From the NCBI GenBank assembly GCA_027041035.1, contig JALULB010000036.1, positions 1 to 16,001 of the forward strand: a stretch of 16,001 nucleotides of DNA, given 5' to 3'. The first letter of the stretch is position 1; every line of letters begins with the position of its first letter. The notes beneath the pieces are model-generated. The model did not search any database. It was not told the origin of the DNA and saw only the letters and a program-made list of their open reading frames with translations. A program made the position numbers and the translations under genes. This DNA comes from Sedimenticola sp. GTDB lineage: Bacteria; Pseudomonadota; Gammaproteobacteria; Chromatiales; Chromatiaceae. Shown here piece after piece: positions 6,245 to 12,671 of the stretch.

Positions 6245-7192
6245 ATGTTCATAAACAAGTTCAGGCTGCCCCTGACCCTGGCCATGACGCTTGCGCTGGC
6301 CGGCTGTCTGTCCGATGAGACCAAGCTGGGCGAGGGATCGAGCATGGTGACCGGCTCCGCCGGAGCCGCTGGAAGTAAACAGCAGTCCAAACATCTGCTG
6401 CATTGCGTGCGGCCCATCGGCACCGCCGCATTGGTCGAACCCGAGCATCCCACCTACACGCAGTACGGACTCAGCAGCCCGGTGCCGCTGCTGCGCCTGA
6501 TGATGGCGCAGAGCCGCTGCTTTCGCGTCGTCGATCGCGGCGCGGCTTCATCCGCGCTGCGCCGCGAGCGCGAGCTGGCAGCCGGCGGCCAGCTGCGACG
6601 CGGCAGTTCCATGGGCGGCGGCCAGATGGTCGCGGCCGACTACGTCATCACACCGAGCATCATCTTCCAGGATAACAACGCCGGTGGCGGTTTCGGTGGA
6701 CTCGGCGCGCTGTTGCCCGGCGCCGTGGGCGCAATCGCCGGTGGTATCAAAACCACCAATCTGGAATCGCAGGTCACGTTGTTTCTGACCAACGTCCGAA
6801 GCGGCGTGCAGGAGGCCGTGGCAGAAGGTAGCGCGAAGAAGAAGGACATCGGTTTCGGCGGCTTTGGCCTGATCGGCGGTGTCGCCGGCGTCGGCGGCTC
6901 CTATCAGAACACCGACATCGGCAAGATCACCGCTGCGGCCTTCATGGATGCGCACAACAAGCTGGTCACCCAACTCGGCGCCATGACCACCGAGCCGGAC
7001 AAGAGCGGCGGCGGTTTCAGGACCAGCGCGCGGGTCAATTTCCGTGGCGCACCGTCGACCAAGGCACCCATCCTGCGCAGCCTGCGGAAAGGCACGCGGC
7101 TGGTGCCCACCGGTCAGAAACGCGGCAAATGGTGGGAAGTGGATGTGAACGGCCAGACCGGTTGGCTGCATTCGAACTTCATTCGCCGCTGA
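6245..7192 (+). CDS. Predicted CsgG-like outer-membrane lipoprotein with C-terminal SH3 domain
   Basis: The 315-residue product starts with a lipoprotein signal peptide (KFRLPLTLAMTLALAGC, lipobox LAGC, Cys21). Residues of about 45-240 resemble the CsgG/HfaB family: a sulphur-poor alpha/beta part with LMMAQSRCFRVVDRG and ADYVITPSIIFQ, then glycine-rich loops, LESQVTLFLTNVRSGVQEAV and a C-terminal helix (ITAAAFMDAHNKLVTQLG). CsgG forms the outer-membrane export pore for curli; relatives such as HfaB and LpoB-like proteins have other envelope roles, so export is not proven here. Residues of about 258-315 form a bacterial SH3 domain (VNFRGAPSTKAPILRSLRKG, then GKWWEVDVNGQTGWLHSNFI), a fold that often binds peptidoglycan. 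AGGAG lies 11 nt before the ATG at 6245; a GTG directly before it (6242) has better spacing (8 nt) and could be the real start. No curli genes (csgA, csgB, csgE, csgF) are adjacent. It converges with the vgrG-PAAR pair. Confidence 0.75.
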   Translation: MFINKFRLPLTLAMTLALAGCLSDETKLGEGSSMVTGSAGAAGSKQQSKHLLHCVRPIGTAALVEPEHPTYTQYGLSSPVPLLRLMMAQSRCFRVVDRGAASSALRRERELAAGGQLRRGSSMGGGQMVAADYVITPSIIFQDNNAGGGFGGLGALLPGAVGAIAGGIKTTNLESQVTLFLTNVRSGVQEAVAEGSAKKKDIGFGGFGLIGGVAGVGGSYQNTDIGKITAAAFMDAHNKLVTQLGAMTTEPDKSGGGFRTSARVNFRGAPSTKAPILRSLRKGTRLVPTGQKRGKWWEVDVNGQTGWLHSNFIRR

Positions 7193-7212
7193 TCCGAACG
7201 ATCGGTCAAACC

Positions 7213-7237
7213 CGACAGACTCCTAGGAGGCTGTTAT
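7213..7237. mobile_element. Relic of MITE-like element termini joined end to end across CTAG
   Basis: CGACAGACTC-CTAG-GAGGCTGTT matches the terminal bases of the two 160-bp elements in this window: the preceding AACCCGACAGACTC equals one end with one base change from copy 2, and GAGGCTGT after the CTAG matches the opposite end. The interior of an element is missing on both sides. It looks like two termini facing outward around one shared CTAG. It can also fold as a small hairpin centred on CCTAGG. Chance similarity is unlikely for the left half but possible for the 8-bp right half. Confidence 0.45.
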
Positions 7238-7240
7238 GCT

Positions 7241-7281
7241 TGTCCGGGCATCCGCCGGGAGACCCGATGGATGCCCGGACA
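7241..7281. terminator. Perfect 13-bp hairpin between convergent genes (candidate bidirectional terminator)
   Basis: TGTCCGGGCATCC (7241-7253) and GGATGCCCGGACA (7269-7281) are perfect complements with a 15-nt loop. It lies 48 nt after the lipoprotein stop and 5 nt after the PAAR gene's stop on the other strand. Position and stability suit a two-way terminator; there is no T-run on either side, so it may act as a barrier or mRNA-stabilising end instead. Confidence 0.55.
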
Positions 7282-7286
7282 GACCC

Positions 7287-7580
7287 TCAGCCACCGATCA
7301 GGACGGTCGGAAAACCCGTCATGATGCTTCCACCATGCGCGGTCGAATCGCCCATGCGCGCGGCGGGCATGCCGCCAATCAACACGCTCGTCGAACCCAG
7401 CACGATGGAATCCGGCGGGCCGACACACACCGCCATGTCGCCAACCCGCGCGGCGGGCATGCCGCCGATCAGCACGGTCGGACAACCCGGTGGCAGTATG
7501 GGACCACCGACATGCGGCACCGTCCCGGTGACCAACGGACAGACATGCATATCGGTCACTCTCGCCGCGGGCTTACCCAT
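7287..7580 (-). CDS. PAAR-domain protein, type VI secretion spike tip
   Basis: PAAR proteins cap the VgrG trimer with a sharp cone that punctures target membranes and may carry effectors. The 97-residue product is a stand-alone PAAR domain of normal length: it opens MGKPAARVTDMHVCPL and repeats the hallmark unit twice, PTVLIGGMPAARVGDMAVC and TSVLIGGMPAARMGDSTAHGG, ending PTVLIGG. Conserved Cys/His residues (C14, C33, C52, H12, H82) fit zinc binding at the tip. No extra effector domain is fused at either end. GGAGAG sits 7 nt before the ATG. It begins 20 nt after the vgrG stop, so the two are co-transcribed. Its 3' side faces a convergent lipoprotein gene, so no effector or immunity gene follows. 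Confidence 0.93.
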   Translation of the reverse strand: MGKPAARVTDMHVCPLVTGTVPHVGGPILPPGCPTVLIGGMPAARVGDMAVCVGPPDSIVLGSTSVLIGGMPAARMGDSTAHGGSIMTGFPTVLIGG

Positions 7581-7600
7581 GGGTATTCTCTCCAGACAGG

Positions 7601-9598
7601 TTAATTGATCTTGACCAGCGGCGCCGATATCGAAATCATCGCCGGAGTCAGTTTTATCGAGCTGGCGCCGACGCTGAGGCTGATCTGCATCCCGGCCTCG
7701 ATACTGATGTTCATCCCCGACTTGCAGGCATAGTCCATATTCACCGTCAGGCTCTTGGACTTCATGACCTTTTCGTCCGCGTCACCGTCCACCGATAGCG
7801 TCCGGTCGCCACTGACATCCGCCTGCTGCTTGCCGCCGACACTCATCTTGTCGCTGCCACCGATGCTCGTCGTACGGCTCCCGCCGATGGTGATGGATTC
7901 CTTGCCGCCAACGGATTCACGGCGGTCGGCGCCGATCGCGATCTCCTCGTTCCTGCCGACGGTTTCGGTGCGATCGCGCTTGATCTCGCTGGTTTCGTCG
8001 CGGTCGATGGTTTTCTCGCGATCATGACCGACCCAGTGTGATTCATCGTTCTCGACCTCGATGCGCTGGTCCTTCTCGGCATGCAACAGCACCTCTTCCT
8101 GCCCCATCTTGTCCTCGAAGCGCAGTTCATTGCAATTCGCGCCACTGCCGCCCTTGGAACTGCGGCTCTTGATGCCGCTCTGGGTCTTGTTCTCCGGCAG
8201 TGTCCAAGGTGGCATATTGTCCGCGTTGTACACCCGACCGGTCGCGATCGGCCGGTCTGGATCGCCCTCGAGAAAGTCGACGATGACCTCCTGGCCGATG
8301 CGCGGGATATGCATCGCGCCCCAGTTCTTCCCCGCCCACAGCTGTGAAACCCTTATCCAGCACGAGCTGTTCTCATTGCGCTGGCCATAACGATCCCAGT
8401 GAAACTGCACCTTGATGCGACCATACTTGTCGGGATAGATCTCCTCGCCCGGCGGGCCGGTGACGATTGCGGTCTGCGGCCCCTGCACCACCGGCTTGGG
8501 CGTGATCCGTGGCGGGCGATATGGCTCCCGCGACGGCGACGCGGTAAAATCGACATTGAAGTATCCTTCGTCCGGACTGCCCTGCCCGCCGCTTTCGAAA
8601 TCCTGACTTTGCAGGCTGTAATCGGCCCGCTGAACCAGATATTCCTGGTTCTGATCGTCGCGGCTGTGCTTCTCCAGGGTAAACAGAAAACCCGGTGCGA
8701 TGCCGCCCGCGTCACCTTGCCCAAAAGCCCGCGCATGACCGGCCTGCAACTCCTCCACACGGATACGCGCATACTGCTCGCCCTCGCTTTGCACCTCGTA
8801 TTCGCCGGGGTAATCGTAGACCTCGTGATTGGCGTGTGCGTGTTCGCGCGGAAACGGCCGGCTGCCACGCAGATCGGCGCGCGGCGTGAGAAAATTGAAC
8901 TCATTGAGGACAACCTTGCCGGGCTGCACGCGCTTGTCGGCGCGCCATTGATGGATATGCTCTTCCAACGTGGTCCGGGTCGACGGATGATAGCCAATCA
9001 CCTCGTAACCCGGATAGGGATCGTGCGCGCTGATGGAGTCGCACATCACCAGGGTATGTTTCCCGGCCTCGTGCCGGAAGTAGTAATAGATGCCTTCCTG
9101 CTCCAGCAGGCGGGCAAGAAAATTGTAGTCCGTCTCGCGATACTGGACACAATACTCCCAGCTTCGATAGTCCTCGAACAGGCGCATCTCGTAGTCGGAG
9201 AAACCGTTGTCGGAGAACACCGCGCGGATGATATCGGGCACCGTCATGAACTGAAAGATGCGGCTGTCCGAGGTGCGCGTCAGCAACCAGTACCAGGGGC
9301 GCAACACGGCCTGATAATGCGCGTATTCACCGATCTCGCCGACAAAGCCAAATTCACTGGCGAAGCCGTTGAAATAGCGCTTGCCACCGACCGGCAGCTT
9401 ATAACTGACGGTGACGTTCTGACCGAGCAGGCTGTCCATATCGATATTCGGATTGTCGGCCAGCAGGTCGAGACGGAACTCGAACAACTGACTGAGCTGC
9501 TCATGGCCGGACATGCTGTATAACAGCAAGGCATCCTTTCCGAGCGGGGTATCCACCTGAACGATCCGACTGGCCTGAGCGCCGCCTTTTCTCAACAT
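7601..9598 (-). CDS. vgrG: VgrG, type VI secretion system spike protein
   Basis: VgrG trimers form the gp27-gp5-like spike ejected with the Hcp tube. From the chosen start the product is 665 residues: gp27-like base at about 1-380 (LLLYSMSGHEQLSQLFEFRL; YCVQYRETDYNFLARLLEQE; GIYYYFRHE), gp5 OB-fold at about 386-457 (YPDKYGRIKVQFHWDRYG; CWIRVSQLWAGKNWGAMHIP; GQEVIVDFLEGDPDRP), then a triple-stranded beta-helix of short GG-x-x-S-I repeats at about 500-600. It ends ISISAPLVKIN with no extra effector domain, so it is a non-evolved VgrG. Start choice: ATG at 9598 (MLRKGGAQASRIVQ) has AGGA 11 nt upstream; ATG at 9610 or 9703 would only add non-conserved residues. The PAAR gene follows at 20 nt. No tss genes, hcp, DUF1795/4123 adaptor or effector is adjacent in the window. 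Confidence 0.95.
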   Translation of the reverse strand: MLRKGGAQASRIVQVDTPLGKDALLLYSMSGHEQLSQLFEFRLDLLADNPNIDMDSLLGQNVTVSYKLPVGGKRYFNGFASEFGFVGEIGEYAHYQAVLRPWYWLLTRTSDSRIFQFMTVPDIIRAVFSDNGFSDYEMRLFEDYRSWEYCVQYRETDYNFLARLLEQEGIYYYFRHEAGKHTLVMCDSISAHDPYPGYEVIGYHPSTRTTLEEHIHQWRADKRVQPGKVVLNEFNFLTPRADLRGSRPFPREHAHANHEVYDYPGEYEVQSEGEQYARIRVEELQAGHARAFGQGDAGGIAPGFLFTLEKHSRDDQNQEYLVQRADYSLQSQDFESGGQGSPDEGYFNVDFTASPSREPYRPPRITPKPVVQGPQTAIVTGPPGEEIYPDKYGRIKVQFHWDRYGQRNENSSCWIRVSQLWAGKNWGAMHIPRIGQEVIVDFLEGDPDRPIATGRVYNADNMPPWTLPENKTQSGIKSRSSKGGSGANCNELRFEDKMGQEEVLLHAEKDQRIEVENDESHWVGHDREKTIDRDETSEIKRDRTETVGRNEEIAIGADRRESVGGKESITIGGSRTTSIGGSDKMSVGGKQQADVSGDRTLSVDGDADEKVMKSKSLTVNMDYACKSGMNISIEAGMQISLSVGASSIKLTPAMISISAPLVKIN

Positions 9599-9636
9599 AA
9601 TTGAAACCATCCTAGCGAAGGGAAGTGTATTGCCGA

Positions 9637-9653
9637 CCCGGCAACCTGCCGGG
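9637..9653. other. Perfect 7-bp hairpin in the vgrG leader
   Basis: CCCGGCA-ACC-TGCCGGG is a perfect 7-bp stem with a 3-nt loop, 39 nt upstream of the chosen vgrG start. It would fold in the 5' leader of the vgrG mRNA. A role in translation control is conceivable but nothing in the sequence shows it. Confidence 0.35.
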
Positions 9654-9728
9654 CCGAAGATTATTATTCGCCGGGCAACCATCCGAGGGCGAGCCGGTTG
9701 CATCGACCACTATCCTCGTGACCCGCGT

Positions 9729-9757
9729 TTGGTTGGCGACAACTATTAGAAGATAAT
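9729..9757 (+). promoter_or_regulatory. Candidate promoter in the divergent vgrG / PQQ dehydrogenase region
   Basis: TTGGTT, a 17-nt spacer and GATAAT lie in the only AT-rich patch of the 399-nt gap between the two divergent genes. Transcription to the right would leave a leader of about 230 nt. The rest of the gap (9599-9997) contains palindromes CGCGAT-G-ATCGCG (9829-9841) and GTCGCG-TATC-CGCGAC (9877-9892) but no gene I can support. The promoter is weakly supported. Confidence 0.3.
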
Positions 9758-9997
9758 ATAGCGCAATCCGTAAGCAACGGCGCGATCGTATCGACCGAGC
9801 GCGCCAACCCGGAAATTTCATGAATTCACGCGATGATCGCGCGGCATATTGATTTTACAAGGGATTTTCTGAAGGCGTCGCGTATCCGCGACTACGTGCA
9901 ACCGAAGAAAATTTCTTGTGGAATCAACAGGCAAGCGAGGGCGCGTGCAATGCTTGCATATTCCGGGCAAACCCGGCCACGACAGGAATCCTCGATC

Positions 9998-11095
9998 ATG
10001 CGCATACCGGCGTTTCTCCCCGTTTTTCTCGGCTGCCTGTTCCTGTCTTTCCCCACTTGCGACGTGCATGCCGGAGGGCCTGTTTTCTCCATGCCACCGG
10101 ACTTCCATATCGCCCGCTTCGCGGATGTGCCAAACGCGCGAGCCATCGCTCAAAGCCCGTCGGGAACCCTTTTTGTCGGCACGCGCCGCGACGGGCGCGT
10201 CTTCGCGCTGAAGGATACCGACCAGGACGGCGTCGCCGACAAGCGCTGGACGCTGGCCCGCGACCTGGATATGCCGACCGGCGTGGCGTTTCACCGAGGC
10301 GCGCTCTATATCGCCGCCAGCGACGGTATCTACCGGCTGGCGGATATCGACTCGCGGCTTGATCGACCGCCACCCCCGACGCGCTTCCACGCATTGCCCG
10401 CCTACCGTCATCACGGCTGGCGAGACATCGTGATCGCCCCGAACGGCGATATCTACGTCGCCATGGGCGCGCCATGCAACGTCTGCGAGACTCATGATCT
10501 CGGCGCCATCTGGCGCATCAGCGCCGACGGCAGCTCCCACGAGGTATTCGCGCGCGGCATACGCAACAGTGTCGGCATGGCGTTCGACCCACATGACGGC
10601 ACGCTATGGTTCACCGACAACGGTCGCGACTGGATGGGCGACGACATGCCGCCGGACGAGCTGAACCACGCCGAGCGCGCCGGCGAGCATTTCGGTTTTC
10701 CCTTTTGCCATGCCGGCCTGTACCCGGACCCCGAATTCGGCGAGCCCGGCGCCTGCCGAGGTTACCAACCACCCATTCAGCGACTCGGCGCGCACGTCGC
10801 CCCGCTCGGCCTGACCTTCTATACCGGCTCGATGTTCCCGGAAAAGTACCGGGGACAACTGTTGATCGCCGAGCACGGCTCATGGAATCGCGCCAGCAAG
10901 GTCGGTTACCGTGTCAGTCTGGTCACGCTGGACAACGGACGCGCGACCGATTATCGGGCGCTCGTCAGCGGCTGGCTGGAAGGAAAGAACCACGTGCATG
11001 GACGGCCAGCCGATGTGCATCAGCTACCGGATGGCAGCCTGCTGATATCCGACGACAGCGCCGGACGCCTGTATCGGCTGAGCTACGCGGATTGA
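9998..11095 (+). CDS. Exported PQQ-dependent sugar dehydrogenase family protein (GSDH beta-propeller)
   Basis: The 365-residue product belongs to the glucose/sorbosone dehydrogenase (soluble PQQ glucose dehydrogenase, YliI-like) family. A signal peptide is evident (MRIPAFLPVFLGCLFLSF, likely cut after VHA near residue 27), so it acts in the periplasm or outside the cell. Propeller hallmarks are ARAIAQSPSGTLFVGTRRDG, LDMPTGVAFHRGALYIA, HGWRDIVIAPNGDIYVAMG, the Cys pair in APCNVCETHD, ARGIRNSVGMAFDPHDGTLW, DDMPPDELNHA, FGFPFCH, IAEHGSWNRASKVGYRV and RPADVHQLPDGSLLISDD. Family members oxidise aldoses with PQQ, but many relatives of this subgroup have no proven substrate and some may not bind PQQ; no pqq genes are nearby. 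I chose ATG 9998 because it begins the signal peptide and has AGGA 10 nt upstream; the in-frame ATG at 9833 would bury the signal peptide behind 55 non-conserved residues. Confidence 0.88.
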   Translation: MRIPAFLPVFLGCLFLSFPTCDVHAGGPVFSMPPDFHIARFADVPNARAIAQSPSGTLFVGTRRDGRVFALKDTDQDGVADKRWTLARDLDMPTGVAFHRGALYIAASDGIYRLADIDSRLDRPPPPTRFHALPAYRHHGWRDIVIAPNGDIYVAMGAPCNVCETHDLGAIWRISADGSSHEVFARGIRNSVGMAFDPHDGTLWFTDNGRDWMGDDMPPDELNHAERAGEHFGFPFCHAGLYPDPEFGEPGACRGYQPPIQRLGAHVAPLGLTFYTGSMFPEKYRGQLLIAEHGSWNRASKVGYRVSLVTLDNGRATDYRALVSGWLEGKNHVHGRPADVHQLPDGSLLISDDSAGRLYRLSYAD

Positions 11096-11153
11096 GGCAC
11101 GGATAGTGTATTTCAGCATGCTTCCAGCGTAGTATCATTTTACGGAAATACGG

Positions 11154-11306
11154 CCTCCGCCAGCCAAACGCCGGATTCTTGCATGCGTGCCATTGCGTTC
11201 TTGGCAAGGCGCGAGGAGACCGCGGGGCCATTCCCCACAACAACGGGCAACGCCGCCAAGAGCGGAAGGGTACTCGCGGGAGTTCCGAGGTTTGGTTGGC
11301 GGAAGG
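11154..11306. repeat. Dispersed hairpin-type repeat, copy B, in the metY leader
   Basis: Outer arms CCTCCGCCAGCCAAAC (11154-11169) and GTTTGGTTGGCGGAAGG (11290-11306) are near-perfect complements. An inner pair, CATTGCGTTCTTGGC (11191-11205) and GCCAAGAGCGGAAGG (11255-11269), pairs imperfectly. The core (about 11206-11254) carries GGGG/CCCC and CCCACAAC like copy A at 1547-1622, about 70% similar by eye. It lies 28 nt before metY, so it would be transcribed as a large structured leader if the promoter is upstream (11096-11153), where I found no clear -35/-10 pair. It does not match the SAM riboswitch classes I know. Confidence 0.55.
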
Positions 11307-11334
11307 TATACAACACCAAAACTGGAGGATAACA

Positions 11335-12609
11335 ATGAAACTCGAAACACTCGCGCTGCACGCCGGCTATGAATCGGAACCCACCACCAAGGCCGCCGCA
11401 GTACCGATCTACCAAACCACATCCTATACCTTTGACAACACCCAGCATGGCGCCGACCTGTTCGACCTGAAGGTGCCGGGCAACATCTACACACGCATCA
11501 TGAACCCGACCACCGCCGTGCTGGAGCAACGCATCACCGAGATGGAGGGCGGCATCGGTTCGCTGTGCGTGGCCTCCGGCATGTCCGCGATCACCTACGC
11601 GATTCAATGCATCACGTCGGCAGGCGATAACATCGTCAGCAGCAGCCAGCTGTACGGTGGCACCTACAACCTGTTCGCGCATACCTTCCCGCGCCAGGGC
11701 ATCGACGTGCGCATGGCCTCCCATGACGACTACGACAGGATCGAGAGTCTGATCGACGACAACACCCGCGCGTTGTTCTGCGAGTCCATCGGCAACCCGG
11801 CCGGGAATATCGTCGATATCGAGAAGCTTGCCGCGATCGCGCACCGCCACGGGGTACCTTTGATCGTCGACAACACGGTCGCGACACCCTATCTGTGCAA
11901 ACCCTTCGAGCATGGCGCGGATATCGTCGTGCATTCGCTGACCAAGTACATCGGCGGCCACGGCACCTCTATCGGCGGCGTGATCACCGATTCCGGAAAG
12001 TTCGACTGGGTGGCCAACAAGACGCGTTTCCCGATGCTGAACGAACCCGACCCGTCCTACCATGGCGTGATCTATACCGAAGCGCTCGGCGAGGCGGCCT
12101 ATATCGCCCGTTGCCGCGTCGTGCCGTTGCGCAACACCGGCTCCGCGCTGGCGCCGCACAGCGCCTTTCTGATCATGCAAGGACTCGAAACCCTGGGCCT
12201 GCGCATGGAGCGCCATTGCGAGAACGCACTGAAGGTCGCGCGTCATCTACAAGCCCATGAACGTGTCGAATGGGTCAGCTATGGCGCCTTGCCGGACAGC
12301 CCGTACAAGGCGACCTGCGACAGAATCACCGGCGGCCGGGCATCCGGTATCCTGACCTTCGGCATCCAGGGTGGCAAGGAAGCCGGCGCGCGCTTCATCG
12401 ACGCATTGCAGATGATCCTGCGGCTGGTGAATATCGGCGACGCCAAGTCACTCGCCTGTCATCCGGCCAGCACCACTCACCGCCAACTCAGCCCGGAAGA
12501 GCTGGAAACCGCCGGAGTCAAGGAGGAGATGGTGCGGTTGTCGATCGGCATCGAGCATATCGACGACATCATCGCGGACATCGACCAGGCGCTGGACGCG
12601 GCGGCCTGA
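11335..12609 (+). CDS. metY: O-acetylhomoserine sulfhydrylase (homocysteine synthase)
   Basis: MetY is a cytoplasmic PLP enzyme of the Cys/Met-metabolism family that converts O-acetyl-L-homoserine and sulfide to L-homocysteine, the direct sulfhydrylation route to methionine. The 424-residue product is of normal MetY length (longer than about 380-residue MetB/MetC). Motifs: LALHAGYESEPTTKAAAVPI at the N-terminus, YTRIMNPTTAVLEQRI, ASGMSAITYAIQ, SSSQLYGGTYNLF, ESIGNPAGNIVDIE, VDNTVATPYLCKPFEHGADI, and the PLP lysine Lys204 in HSLTKYIGGHGTSIGG. The MetY-type insertion around FPMLNEPDPSYHGVIYTEAL and the C-terminal SLACHPASTTHRQLSPEE are present. ATG at 11335 has GGAGG 6 nt upstream. A structured repeat lies just upstream. 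It stands alone: no metX or other methionine gene is adjacent. Confidence 0.95.
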   Translation: MKLETLALHAGYESEPTTKAAAVPIYQTTSYTFDNTQHGADLFDLKVPGNIYTRIMNPTTAVLEQRITEMEGGIGSLCVASGMSAITYAIQCITSAGDNIVSSSQLYGGTYNLFAHTFPRQGIDVRMASHDDYDRIESLIDDNTRALFCESIGNPAGNIVDIEKLAAIAHRHGVPLIVDNTVATPYLCKPFEHGADIVVHSLTKYIGGHGTSIGGVITDSGKFDWVANKTRFPMLNEPDPSYHGVIYTEALGEAAYIARCRVVPLRNTGSALAPHSAFLIMQGLETLGLRMERHCENALKVARHLQAHERVEWVSYGALPDSPYKATCDRITGGRASGILTFGIQGGKEAGARFIDALQMILRLVNIGDAKSLACHPASTTHRQLSPEELETAGVKEEMVRLSIGIEHIDDIIADIDQALDAAA

Positions 12610-12620
12610 CGAAAGAACCC

Positions 12621-12649
12621 GCTGGCCGTCGCGATCGGCGACGACCAGC
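12621..12649. terminator. Hairpin between convergent metY and GGDEF-EAL genes
   Basis: GCTGG-CC-GTCGC, loop GATCG, GCGAC-GA-CCAGC forms a 10-bp stem with one 2x2 internal mismatch. It starts 11 nt after the metY stop and lies 22 nt after the stop of the opposite-strand gene. No T-run is present on either side. It is a plausible shared terminator for the two convergent genes. Confidence 0.5.
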
Positions 12650-12671
12650 AATAGGGAATGGGTGAGACGGA

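Noticed and set aside
7330..7580. Repeated GCGGGCATGCCGCC units as a possible tandem DNA repeat or CRISPR-like array
   Set aside because: They encode the repeated IGGMPAAR units of the PAAR protein and have no spacer structure.
8399..9523. 374-codon open frame on the plus strand opposite vgrG
   Set aside because: It lies entirely within a gene with unmistakable VgrG motifs and has no recognisable protein features of its own.
9833..9997. N-terminal extension of the PQQ-type dehydrogenase to the ATG at 9833
   Set aside because: It would place 55 non-conserved residues ahead of a clean signal peptide; the ATG at 9998 has its own ribosome-binding site.
11096..11334. SAM-responsive riboswitch before metY
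   Set aside because: I looked for the conserved cores of the SAM riboswitch classes and saw none; the structure present is shared with a non-methionine locus in the window.
11140..12246. 368-codon open frame on the minus strand opposite metY
   Set aside because: It is antisense to the full MetY sequence with intact PLP-lysine motif, so it is a high-GC shadow frame.
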